Below, in pieces: positions 1 through 5,478 of a DNA stretch of 5,579 bases. Made by a program: the position numbers and the translations under genes. The stretch comes from CALKKN01 sp050118555 (GTDB taxonomy: Bacteria; Pseudomonadota; Gammaproteobacteria; Xanthomonadales; SZUA-36), in NCBI GenBank assembly GCA_050118555.1, contig JASFKQ010000245.1:1-5579 (forward strand), in the 5' to 3' direction. The notes beneath the pieces were generated by a model. The model was not told the DNA's origin and did no database searches. It saw nothing but the letters and a program-made list of their open reading frames with translations. How positions within the stretch are numbered: the stretch's first letter is position 1; each line of letters opens with the position of its first letter.

Positions 1-215
1 TGCGCCCCTCCGGTCAGCGTGGGCACGCCCGCCTCCCAGTGCGCGCTGATGACCAGGATCGCACTCGGCCGGGCAAGGCGCGTCGCCGCGATCCGCTGCA
101 GGCCGTCCACCATCTCGCGGTGCCCCTCGTCACCGAGCAGCGGCAGCGGCCCGCCGCCGTGGGAGAGGAAGAGAATCCGGGCGTTTCGAGCGCCGATGGA
201 CGGTCCGTCGGTCAA
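1..215 (-). CDS. DODA-type extradiol dioxygenase (LigB fold), N-terminal fragment
   Basis: Only the first 71 residues are in the window; the gene continues past the left edge. The family opens catechol-type aromatic rings between or next to hydroxyls with a single metal ion (4,5-DOPA dioxygenase, E. coli YgiD). Visible are the strand-plus-His motif ILFLSHGGG (His19) and the second motif ILVISAHWE (His59), which correspond to the first two metal-binding histidines of the family; the later ones lie outside the window. The start is inferred: the only usual start codon between the upstream GST stop (TAG, 219-221) and the first His motif is TTG at 213-215. The ATG at 111-113 would remove the first His motif. 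No clear ribosome binding site precedes the TTG, so translation is probably coupled to the GST gene, whose stop lies 3 bp away in the same frame. Family call is firm; substrate is unknown. Confidence 0.82.
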   Translation of the reverse strand, partial: MTDGPSIGARNARILFLSHGGGPLPLLGDEGHREMVDGLQRIAATRLARPSAILVISAHWEAGVPTLTGGA

Positions 216-218
216 GGT

Positions 219-836
219 CTAGCGGCGCGAGGCGTAGTAGGCCACCACCCGCGGATCCTCCTCGACCCGTTGCTGATGCTCCACCAGGGCCGGCGCACAC
301 TGCTGTACCAGCTCGGCCGGAACATGGTCGAGCGCGCCGGATGTCAGCCAGCGGACGTTGACGAAGGCCTTCAGGTCGGCCATGGTCAGCGCGTTGTCGG
401 CAAACCAGCTTCCGCCGCCTCGAACCAGGCATTGTTCCAGCCCGCGCAGGAAGACCGGCACCCAGCCGCCCACCAGTTTCTCGCGCGCCAGCCGCAGTTC
501 CTCGCCCTGCATGCCGAAGGTCGGCCCGAAACGCTGGCCGAGGTCTTCGAGCGCATCCATTACCTCGTCGCAGTACAGCGCCTGCAGGTCGTCCTCGGGA
601 TACAGGCCCGTCAGCTTGCCCACGTAGCGGCCGATGGCGTTGGACTGGGTCACGGCGACGCCGTCGATCTCGAACACGGGCAGGGCGTTGAAACGGAAGC
701 CCGACCGCTGTTCGGTGAACTGGGCATAGGACAGGCGGTTGTCTTCGAAAGCGATGCCGGCCGAGTGAAAGGCGATACGGATGGCCTCACCGCGGCCGCC
801 GTCGAAATCGAAATACGTCAGTTTGTACGTGGTCAT
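219..836 (-). CDS. Glutathione S-transferase, sigma/prostaglandin-D-synthase-like
   Basis: A 205-residue cytosolic GST, the normal length for the superfamily. The N-terminal thioredoxin-like domain (about 1-80) starts KLTYFDFDGGRGEAIR; Tyr8 is placed like the catalytic Tyr of sigma-class enzymes. LPVFEIDG (52-59) carries the cis-proline (Pro53), and QSNAIGRY (64-71) is the Gln-Ser pair that holds the gamma-glutamyl part of glutathione. The helical C-terminal domain contains ADNALTMADL (146-155), the conserved N-capping box region. The start ATG (834-836) has GGAG seven bases upstream, so the longer open frame up to 926 is not needed. The gene lies 62 bp after the NERD gene and 3 bp before the dioxygenase start, so GST and dioxygenase are probably co-transcribed. 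This could point to detoxification of aromatic or electrophilic compounds, but the electrophilic substrate cannot be read from sequence. Confidence 0.93.
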   Translation of the reverse strand: MTTYKLTYFDFDGGRGEAIRIAFHSAGIAFEDNRLSYAQFTEQRSGFRFNALPVFEIDGVAVTQSNAIGRYVGKLTGLYPEDDLQALYCDEVMDALEDLGQRFGPTFGMQGEELRLAREKLVGGWVPVFLRGLEQCLVRGGGSWFADNALTMADLKAFVNVRWLTSGALDHVPAELVQQCAPALVEHQQRVEEDPRVVAYYASRR

Positions 837-861
837 GTCGAATCTCCAGGGCAGAGCGGCG

Positions 862-867
862 ATTCTA
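862..867 (-). promoter_or_regulatory. Possible -10 element upstream of the GST gene
   Basis: TAGAAT on the minus strand (5 of 6 matches to TATAAT) lies 25 bp before the GST start, giving a leader of about 19 bases. No convincing -35 box sits 16-18 bp upstream. A short GCCC/GGGC stem lies directly before it and could end transcription of the NERD gene weakly. Weak evidence. Confidence 0.25.
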
Positions 868-898
868 GCCCTTCGGCGGGCGGGGGGATATATGCCGC

Positions 899-1900
899 TT
901 ACCCTCGGTCCGCCACCGCCCGGCATTCCGCGTATTCCATCGGGATTTTCTCACCCATGGGATCGAAACAGGCGCAACGGTGCGACTCGATGGAGTACGC
1001 ACAGCGCAGTTCGGAGCGGTCATAGGTTTTCGGGGTCCGTCGCTCCGGCTGGGTCGACGGCGGGGCAACGCGATCCGCGGCGCGGCTCGGGGACTCCACC
1101 GGCCAGGCGCCGCCGATCGTTGTGAACCTGTCAAAGCTGCCGAGATAAGCATTGCCGACCGCCAGCAGCAAGGCGATCGAGACGACTCCACCGAGCACGC
1201 GGGCTGCCAGGCGGCCGCTGATCTGCTGTTGCAGCAGCGCCCGGACGTTCCTGGCGAACCCGGCGAGCGGTGCCAGCGGCGCGCGACGGGCGCGCTGTGA
1301 TTTGATCGGCGGCGCATGGGCCACCGCGCCGGGCTGCAGGCGGCTGGACTCGATGGTCTCCAGCGCCCGGTCGGCCTCGCCCTGGGTGAGCAATGGCGTG
1401 TTCCGGACCTCTATGAACGGCACCAGTCGGTTCGGTTTCATGACGTTTACCGGCATGGGCATCTTGAATTCACACGCGCCCGTGAACACCACCAGTGAAT
1501 AAAACCGGGTCGCCTGGAACCCCAGCAGCCCCTGCAGCGCCCGGATGTGCGCCTGGTTCTGGCGCAGCGGGTTGGGGAATTCGGTTCGAAAGTGATGGTG
1601 CGACTGGACCCAGTGCCCGGCGAGCTGGGAGCCGAAGATCCAGCCCGGCATGTCGCGGGTCGCGATCACGAAGATGCCGAACCGCGAGACCACGACATGG
1701 TCGATCTGCGTCACGCCATCGCCGGTGGGCAGCGTCACGCCGCGCAGAATCGCGTATTCGGTTGATGGCAGTGATTGCCTGAGGATGCCGTGAACGGCCC
1801 GCTCGCCCCGCGAACCCCTTTTCGCGGAAGAGGCCATCCATTTCCACAGGACGGCCGCGAGCAATACCCCCAGGACAATGAGAAAGTGAGTGCTTTCCAT
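899..1900 (-). CDS. Membrane-anchored NERD-domain protein with substituted catalytic motif
   Basis: A 333-residue protein. An N-terminal hydrophobic helix (about 6-22, FLIVLGVLLAAVLWKWM) is followed by a NERD domain (about 31-150): RGERAV (Glu33), then VTQIDHVVVSRFGIFVIATRD (given in part; Asp67), GWIFG and the FPNPLRQNQAHIRAL segment typical of the family. NERD is a PD-(D/E)xK-like nuclease-related fold. The usual Glu-x-Lys after FVI is Ala80-Thr-Arg82 here, so metal-dependent cleavage is doubtful. A basic linker (200-220) leads to a second hydrophobic helix (about 235-254) and a tail with four cysteines (300, 309, 311, 326), possibly a disulfide or metal cluster. The start ATG has AAGGGG eight bases upstream. 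It is divergent from the 2095 gene. Family assignment is firm from motifs; function is unknown. Confidence 0.85.
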   Translation of the reverse strand: MESTHFLIVLGVLLAAVLWKWMASSAKRGSRGERAVHGILRQSLPSTEYAILRGVTLPTGDGVTQIDHVVVSRFGIFVIATRDMPGWIFGSQLAGHWVQSHHHFRTEFPNPLRQNQAHIRALQGLLGFQATRFYSLVVFTGACEFKMPMPVNVMKPNRLVPFIEVRNTPLLTQGEADRALETIESSRLQPGAVAHAPPIKSQRARRAPLAPLAGFARNVRALLQQQISGRLAARVLGGVVSIALLLAVGNAYLGSFDRFTTIGGAWPVESPSRAADRVAPPSTQPERRTPKTYDRSELRCAYSIESHRCACFDPMGEKIPMEYAECRAVADRG

Positions 1901-2094
1901 CGTCGTTTCCCCTTGTTGCCTTTTCAGATTAGTCCATTTCGCGCGAACTTTCTAATGTTTTCAGTGCCATGGGGGCAACCACGATGGCCGGATGCCCGGC
2001 GCCTGCCGCACGAAGGGGCGGCGGGTCCTGCGGAAACCGAAGAAACCTGCTATCACTTAAAGAGTAAGGGGGATCACCAGCCGGATGAGATCCC
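1901..2094. promoter_or_regulatory. Divergent intergenic region with a 10-bp palindrome
   Basis: This 194-bp region must hold the promoters of the NERD gene (minus) and of the YaaA-like gene (plus). TTCGCGCGAA at 1938-1947 is a perfect 10-bp palindrome about 38 bp before the NERD start, in an operator-like place. TTTTCAG occurs twice (1921-1927 and near 1969). On the plus strand, TGCTATCAC near 2047-2055 resembles an extended -10 about 40 bp before the ATG at 2095. No box is strong enough to be sure. Confidence 0.35.
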
Positions 2095-3456
2095 ATGATC
2101 GCAGCGATCCAGAGTTCCCCGGGCCGCCGGCCCCGCGCCGGCCACATGAAAACCCGCGACGGCAGGCGCATCCTGTTCGTGGCGGACCCGGAACAGGCGC
2201 CCTCCGAACCGGGCGTTCTCCACGCACGCCCGGATTCGCTGTCCCATTTCGGCGCGCCGTGGCGCAACCTGCTGCAAAGCTACAACGCGAACCCGAGGGG
2301 CAATCCCCTGGGGCTGCTGCCCGCCTGCGAGTTTTACCCGGACGAGGTCTACACGCGGCTGGTCGCGCAATTGGGGGCGAAAAAGACCTACATCCTTTCC
2401 CCCGGCTGGGGACTGGTCAAATCGTCGTTCCTGCTGCCCGACTACGACATCACGCTCAGCCCCGGGGCCGAGCCGTTCCGGCGGCGCGGCGCCGAAGACG
2501 TATTTGCTGATTTCTGCATGCTTCCCGGCAGCAGTGACGAGGACCTGTATTTCTTCGGTGGCGAAGAATATGTCCCGCTGTTCTGCCGGCTGACCGCGGC
2601 GTACAAGGGCCGGCGGATCGTTTATCACGCCGCGGACACTCCGCCCGAAGCTCCGGGCTGCGCGCTGCGGAAATTCGAAGCGGGCGCCGAAGCCGACTGG
2701 CTGCGCGAATGCGTGAATGCCTTCCTGTCCGGCCGCTCCCGGCTCCGCAGCGAGGAGAGCGCTCCGAAAGTCGCACACATCGAAAGCCGCCTGAGGCAGA
2801 CGCTGAAAAAGTTCAGCCACGTATCGGGTGTACTGGCCGACGACAACCCGCAGCTCGACGAAGCCGCCGTTCGCGCCGCCGTTCGCGAAGCGCGCGAGGA
2901 AATCGCCGAGTTTCTCTGGCTGGCCCAGGCGGCGCGCGGCAGAGTTGCCGAAAACAGCGAATTCCAGCAGCGGTTCAACGCCTTCCACCGGGTCACCCAA
3001 CGCTCGCAGGCCTGGCACGCCGCCTTCTACCGCCTGCTCGAGACCACCTCGATCGTCGGCGCGGATTTCGCGGACGTGCTGCACACGCTCTGGGACCAGA
3101 CCGGCCGCTTCGAGCCGGGCCTCGCCAGCCGGCTGGTCGCCACCGTCGACCCCGACCAACCCACCTGGGACCGGTTCGCGCTGATGAACGCCGGGCAGCG
3201 GGCGCCGGCCTACCTGGACCCGGACAAGCCGCAGAAAGCCGTGACCGTCTACCGCCAGATCAACGACTGGTACGCCAGCCGCCTGGCAATGCCCGCCGGG
3301 CAGCGGATGATCGAGCTGTTCAACGAGGAGGCGCCCGAGCACCGGGCCATCAGCGCGATCAAGAAGCTCGAGTTCGTGCTGCGCCACACCCGTGTGGCCG
3401 ACAGCGGCTTTGCGCTCGCGGGTCACGCCGGCGCATCCGGCAAGCGACCGGCCTGA
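2095..3456 (+). CDS. Two-domain protein: YaaA-like N-terminus plus HhH-glycosylase-like C-terminus
   Basis: A 453-residue soluble protein without signal peptide. The N-terminal half (about 24-215) has the layout I associate with YaaA/DUF6884-type proteins: RRILFVADP, then YILSPGWGLVKSSFLLPDYD (99-118) and the second conserved block DLYFFGGEEYVPLFCRLT (150-167). YaaA of E. coli is linked to peroxide stress and binds DNA. The C-terminal half (about 290-430) has an ASRLVATVDPDQPTWDRF block (344-361) and a late KKLEFVLRHT block (423-432). This order resembles HhH-GPD DNA glycosylases, where a helical segment precedes a strand ending in the catalytic Asp; Asp359 is the candidate. The fold call is inference from pattern memory, not alignment. 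Two starts are possible, 2095 and 2146; the first 17 residues look dispensable, and neither has a strong ribosome binding site. It is followed 32 bp later by an NTF2-like gene. Confidence 0.8.
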   Translation: MIAAIQSSPGRRPRAGHMKTRDGRRILFVADPEQAPSEPGVLHARPDSLSHFGAPWRNLLQSYNANPRGNPLGLLPACEFYPDEVYTRLVAQLGAKKTYILSPGWGLVKSSFLLPDYDITLSPGAEPFRRRGAEDVFADFCMLPGSSDEDLYFFGGEEYVPLFCRLTAAYKGRRIVYHAADTPPEAPGCALRKFEAGAEADWLRECVNAFLSGRSRLRSEESAPKVAHIESRLRQTLKKFSHVSGVLADDNPQLDEAAVRAAVREAREEIAEFLWLAQAARGRVAENSEFQQRFNAFHRVTQRSQAWHAAFYRLLETTSIVGADFADVLHTLWDQTGRFEPGLASRLVATVDPDQPTWDRFALMNAGQRAPAYLDPDKPQKAVTVYRQINDWYASRLAMPAGQRMIELFNEEAPEHRAISAIKKLEFVLRHTRVADSGFALAGHAGASGKRPA

Positions 3457-3488
3457 ATTCGTACGCCCCCAACCAAAGAGGACTGACC

Positions 3489-3965
3489 ATGCCGAAACCC
3501 ACGCTGTTTTGTGTCGCCCTGCTGATCGTCGCGAGCGCCCCCGGGGCAAAAGCCCAGGATACCGAGCGCGAAGCCGTGCTCGCGCTGATGGACAAGGCCT
3601 TCGCGGCCGTCGCCTCTCGCGACCCGGACGACATGCGCGCCATCCAGCTGGCCGAAGGCAACAGCCTCTCCTTCCGCCCGCGCGCGGATGGCCAGCCGGG
3701 AGAGCTGGAAATGCGTTTTCAGTCCAACGAGGAAATGCTCGCCGGCGACGCCGATCACGGGCACACCTACTCGGAAAACTGGAGCGGCGAACCAACCGTC
3801 CTGATCCGCGGCCCCATCGCCGTGGTCTGGGGCGAGTACGAGTTCTGGCTGGACGAGCGCTTCTCGCACTGCGGTGTCGATACCGTCGCACTCGCCAAAC
3901 CGAACGGCCAGTGGAAAATCGTGAACTGGATGTGGACGGTGGAGAAGGAGGGTTGCCAACAATAA
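3489..3965 (+). CDS. Exported NTF2/SnoaL-like (DUF4440-type) protein
   Basis: A 158-residue protein with a clear Sec signal peptide: basic start, hydrophobic core LFCVALLIVASAPG and a probable cut after Ala22 (AKA|QD). The mature part (about 136 residues) is one NTF2-like cone: helix TEREAVLALMDKAFAAVASRD, a middle strand region with VLIRGPIAVVWGEYEFWLDE (104-123) and the closing strands DTVALAKPNGQWKIVNWMW. Two cysteines, Cys128 in HCG and Cys156 near the end, are in the places where many exported relatives have them and may form a disulfide. NTF2-like proteins are either small-ligand binders or enzymes; no catalytic set is recognisable. The start ATG at 3489 has AGAGGA upstream with good spacing. 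It probably forms an operon with the gene ending at 3456. Confidence 0.9.
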   Translation: MPKPTLFCVALLIVASAPGAKAQDTEREAVLALMDKAFAAVASRDPDDMRAIQLAEGNSLSFRPRADGQPGELEMRFQSNEEMLAGDADHGHTYSENWSGEPTVLIRGPIAVVWGEYEFWLDERFSHCGVDTVALAKPNGQWKIVNWMWTVEKEGCQQ

Positions 3966-3974
3966 GAGGCGCGA

Positions 3975-4010
3975 TAAAAGGGGTCGATTAAAGGGGTCGG
4001 ATACCTTTTC
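3975..4010 (+). repeat. REP-like GGGGTCG tandem motif downstream of the NTF2 gene
   Basis: AAAGGGGTCG occurs at 3977-3986 and again at 3990-3999. The second copy continues to CCTTTT (4004-4009), so AAAGG and CCTTT can pair around a short loop. A related AGGGGTCGCTTTT lies at 4080-4092, across the XerD-like repeat. Such GGGGTC/CCTTTT units resemble REP-type sequences mobilised by REP-associated tyrosine transposases in proteobacteria; no such transposase is present here. The weak hairpin with its T-run could also help end transcription of the 3489 gene. Confidence 0.45.
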
Positions 4011-4038
4011 GGCAATACGAAGCCCACTCCACTCAGCT

Positions 4039-4078
4039 ATTTAACATAATCACATTCCCGCGGGAACGTCCAAGCCGG
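4039..4078 (-). repeat. Left copy of dif-like direct repeat (XerD-arm motif)
   Basis: Positions 4039-4071 are identical to 5439-5471, and after two mismatches 4074-4078 matches 5474-5478, so 38 of 40 bases agree. On the minus strand the repeat ends in TTATGTTAAAT (4049-4039), the XerD-binding arm of proteobacterial dif sites. A 6-bp spacer would be ATGTGA (4055-4050) and the opposite arm TTCCCGCGGGA (4066-4056). That arm matches the E. coli XerC arm at only 4 of 11 positions, including the CGC. The arm overlaps a perfect palindrome, TTCCCGCGGGAA (4055-4066). The identity of the repeats is seen directly; Xer binding is inferred. Confidence 0.8.
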
Positions 4079-4392
4079 GAGGGGTCGCTTTTGGTCAGGG
4101 GGTTGGTGCCGGATCTTCGAGGATTACCGTGCGCAGCATGTCCTCCAGGGGTTGGTATCCCCCCAACATGCCGCTGAGTCCATATTGCATGTTTCCCTGG
4201 CTCCGAACCATCGGCATTCCTCTGAAATCCGTGTAGGAAATCCACTCGACGTGCGCCATCGATTCTGAGGACGCGGATTTCCTACGCCTGGTCGAAGGCC
4301 TTTCCCTCACCGCATCGCAAATTGACGAGTCATGATCAGTGGGTTGGCCGCTCGAGCAGCTTCCTGATGCTGTACATACATAAGTCAATACG
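4079..4392. other. Low-information stretch between left repeat and brnT remnant
   Basis: About 310 bp without a recognisable gene. It holds the third GGGGTCG motif (4080-4092), a weakly supported minus-strand ORF (4095-4259), an 11-bp inverted repeat GTAGGAAATCC (4233-4243) with GGATTTCCTAC (4275-4285), and, just before brnT, the tandem TACATACATA (4373-4382), which is the only AT-rich place suited to a -10 box of the toxin-antitoxin operon. Third-position GC is lower here than in the neighbouring genes, which fits decayed or foreign DNA. Confidence 0.5.
4095..4259 (-). CDS. Unrecognised 54-aa ORF (weak)
   Basis: From ATG at 4257-4259 the frame reads MAHVEWISYTDFRGMPM and ends EDPAPTP with TGA at 4095-4097, 23 bp before the left repeat. 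The composition is protein-like (mixed hydrophobic and acidic residues, no low complexity), whereas the longer open frame back to 4388 is Ser/Arg-rich and unconvincing. There is no clear ribosome binding site. I do not recognise the family. It may be the 3' remnant of a gene cut by rearrangement, or not coding at all. Confidence 0.2.
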   Translation of the reverse strand: MAHVEWISYTDFRGMPMVRSQGNMQYGLSGMLGGYQPLEDMLRTVILEDPAPTP

Positions 4393-4536
4393 ATGAGTTA
4401 TACTCGCTTTGAGTGGGATGAGGCGAAGAGCCGGTCCAACACTCGAAAGCATGGCCCCCCGATCATTCGAATCATCTCTGCCCGAAAGGCTACCCGTCAT
4501 GAAAGCAAAAGCTTCGAAAAGAAAATTGGAAACTGA
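4393..4536 (+). pseudogene. brnT: BrnT toxin remnant with internal in-frame deletion
   Basis: A 47-residue frame starting at ATG 4393. Residues 6-21 (FEWDEAKSRSNTRKHG) are the N-terminal signature of BrnT, and residues 24-37 (IIRIISARKATRHE) are its C-terminal signature. In full-length BrnT (about 90 residues, RelE-like ribonuclease toxin) these blocks are separated by roughly 45 residues that form the central strands, so the middle is missing while the frame stays open. The product should lack most of the toxin fold. The 3' end overlaps the brnA start by 38 bp, the usual brnT-brnA order, so the remnant may persist because its transcription and translation still feed brnA. No good Shine-Dalgarno site precedes the ATG. 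A genuine short variant cannot be excluded. Confidence 0.75.
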
Positions 4537-4768
4537 ATTGCAGAGACTCGCCGCCCGGCCCGACGAGGACATCGATCTGAGCGATCTCCCGGAGCTGGAC
4601 GAGGCGTTCTTTCGTGAAGCCGATTGGCGGCCGCCGATCAAGAAGCCCATTACGATCCGGCTCGACGCCGACGTGCTCGAGTGGTTCCGCAGCCAGGGCC
4701 CTGGCTACCAGACCCGCATAAACCGGCTGCTGCGCCGTTTCATGGAGGTGCAGCAAAGGCGCCGGTGA
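4499..4768 (+). CDS. brnA: BrnA antitoxin
   Basis: An 89-residue protein with the BrnA family signature: DEDIDLSDLPELDEAFFREA (30-49), then KKPITIRLDADVLEWFRSQG (given here as two conserved blocks) and the closing GYQTRINRLLRRFMEV. BrnA is the antitoxin of BrnT and a ribbon-helix-helix DNA-binding protein that represses its own operon; the ITIRLD strand followed by two helices fits that fold. The start ATG at 4499 lies inside the brnT remnant, as usual for the pair; the longer frame back to 4409 is only the overlap with brnT. Length is normal and no defect is seen, so the antitoxin appears to survive its disabled toxin. It ends 20 bp from the convergent deformylase gene. Confidence 0.92.
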   Translation: MKAKASKRKLETELQRLAARPDEDIDLSDLPELDEAFFREADWRPPIKKPITIRLDADVLEWFRSQGPGYQTRINRLLRRFMEVQQRRR

Positions 4769-4788
4769 GCGAAACGGGCGCTGCCAGC

Positions 4789-5313
4789 TCAGCCCGAAAT
4801 CAGCCGCAGGTATTCCTTCTCGGTGACGATGTCGCGGTTGTCCTCGACATGGTCCAGCCAGGTGCGGCCCTCGAGGTGGTCGTTCTCGTGCAGGAAGACC
4901 CGCGCGGCGAAGCCGCTGAACTCCCGTTCCACCGGCGCGCCGTCGAGATCCTGGTAGCGCACGCGGATGGCCGTCGGCCGCGGCACCCGGCCGCGAATGC
5001 CGGGAATGCTCAGGCAGCCCTCCCAGTCTTTCTCCACCTCGTCGGCAGTCCACAGCACCTCGGGGTTGATGACCGCGGTGGGCTCCATCTGCGGCGCGTT
5101 CGGGTAGCGCGGCGTCGGGCGGATGCTGAGGATGAACACGCGCCGCGACACATAGATCTGCGGCGCCGCGATGCCGGCGCCGTTGGCTTCCCGACTGGTT
5201 GCGAACAGGTCGTCGACCAGTTCCCGCACGGCGTCGTCGATTTCGGCCACCGGCTCGGCAATCTGCCGCAGTACCGGATGGCCGAGCTGGGCAATCTGGA
5301 AAATTCGAGCCAT
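4789..5313 (-). CDS. def: Peptide deformylase
   Basis: A complete 174-residue deformylase, which removes the formyl group from the N-terminal Met of new proteins in the cytoplasm using a bound metal ion (usually Fe2+). All three signature motifs are present: GAGIAAPQ (45-52), EGCLS (98-102, metal ligand Cys100) and HENDH (142-146, ligands His142 and His146 with catalytic Glu143). The residue before the last motif is Leu rather than the common Gln. The C-terminal LDHVEDNRDIVTEKEYLRLI tail suits a proteobacterial side branch rather than the housekeeping def next to fmt; no fmt is here, so it is probably an additional copy. The start ATG has GGAGG seven bases upstream. It lies convergent to brnA, alone on its strand between the two dif-like repeats. 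Confidence 0.95.
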   Translation of the reverse strand: MARIFQIAQLGHPVLRQIAEPVAEIDDAVRELVDDLFATSREANGAGIAAPQIYVSRRVFILSIRPTPRYPNAPQMEPTAVINPEVLWTADEVEKDWEGCLSIPGIRGRVPRPTAIRVRYQDLDGAPVEREFSGFAARVFLHENDHLEGRTWLDHVEDNRDIVTEKEYLRLISG

Positions 5314-5345
5314 TGCAGTTCCTCCCCGGCACGGTTCGCCCGAAC

Positions 5346-5351
5346 ATTCTA
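5346..5351 (-). promoter_or_regulatory. Possible -10 element of the deformylase gene
   Basis: TAGAAT on the minus strand, 32 bp before the deformylase start, leaves a leader of about 26 bases that includes the strong GGAGG site. There is no good -35 box at the usual distance. It is the same hexamer seen before the GST gene. Confidence 0.3.
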
Positions 5352-5438
5352 ACGTCTGCCGGGCGGGGCGCGTACCGAAGAATCCGGGACGAGCAATGAA
5401 GGCATGGCAGCGGCGGGGCGGCCTGCGCCCTCTCGGGG

Positions 5439-5478
5439 ATTTAACATAATCACATTCCCGCGGGAACGTCCGGGCCGG
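5439..5478 (-). repeat. Right copy of dif-like direct repeat (XerD-arm motif)
   Basis: Same orientation as the left copy and exactly 1400 bp away. The XerD-arm motif TTATGTTAAAT occupies 5449-5439 on the minus strand, and the TTCCCGCGGGAA palindrome 5455-5466. The repeat is the point where the cold-shock-domain frame coming from the right ends: the last residues of that frame (from Asp-Val on) are encoded by the repeat itself. Identity with the left copy is direct observation; use as a recombination site is inferred. Confidence 0.8.

Noticed and set aside
39..1025. Long plus-strand open frame (328 codons) and a shorter one from 19
   Set aside because: It is the antisense shadow of the GST and dioxygenase genes, a common effect of high GC. 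The minus-strand proteins have clear family motifs; the plus frame has none.
2709..3488. Long 5' extension of the NTF2-like gene
   Set aside because: The extension is Arg/Pro-rich noise overlapping the YaaA-like gene. The ATG at 3489 has a good ribosome binding site and starts a signal peptide.
2074..3891. 605-codon minus-strand open frame
   Set aside because: It is Arg/Gly/Ala-rich and lies opposite two well-supported plus-strand genes, so it is a GC-driven shadow.
4258..4338. Plus-strand frame reading DADFLRLVEGLSLTASQ
   Set aside because: It looks slightly protein-like, but there is no start codon, a stop lies just upstream at 4234-4236, and the family is not recognisable.
4409..4498. 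N-terminal extension of BrnA
   Set aside because: This part overlaps the brnT remnant in another frame and does not look like BrnA; the family starts near the MKAKASKRK residues at 4499.
4490..5347. 285-codon minus-strand frame
   Set aside because: It is opposite brnA and a shifted frame of the deformylase; Arg/Gly-rich without motifs.
4039..5478. Integron attC or CRISPR repeats
   Set aside because: There are only two copies 1400 bp apart with no regular spacers, and the repeat lacks the paired GTTRRRY-type core sites of attC. The dif-like motif is a better fit.
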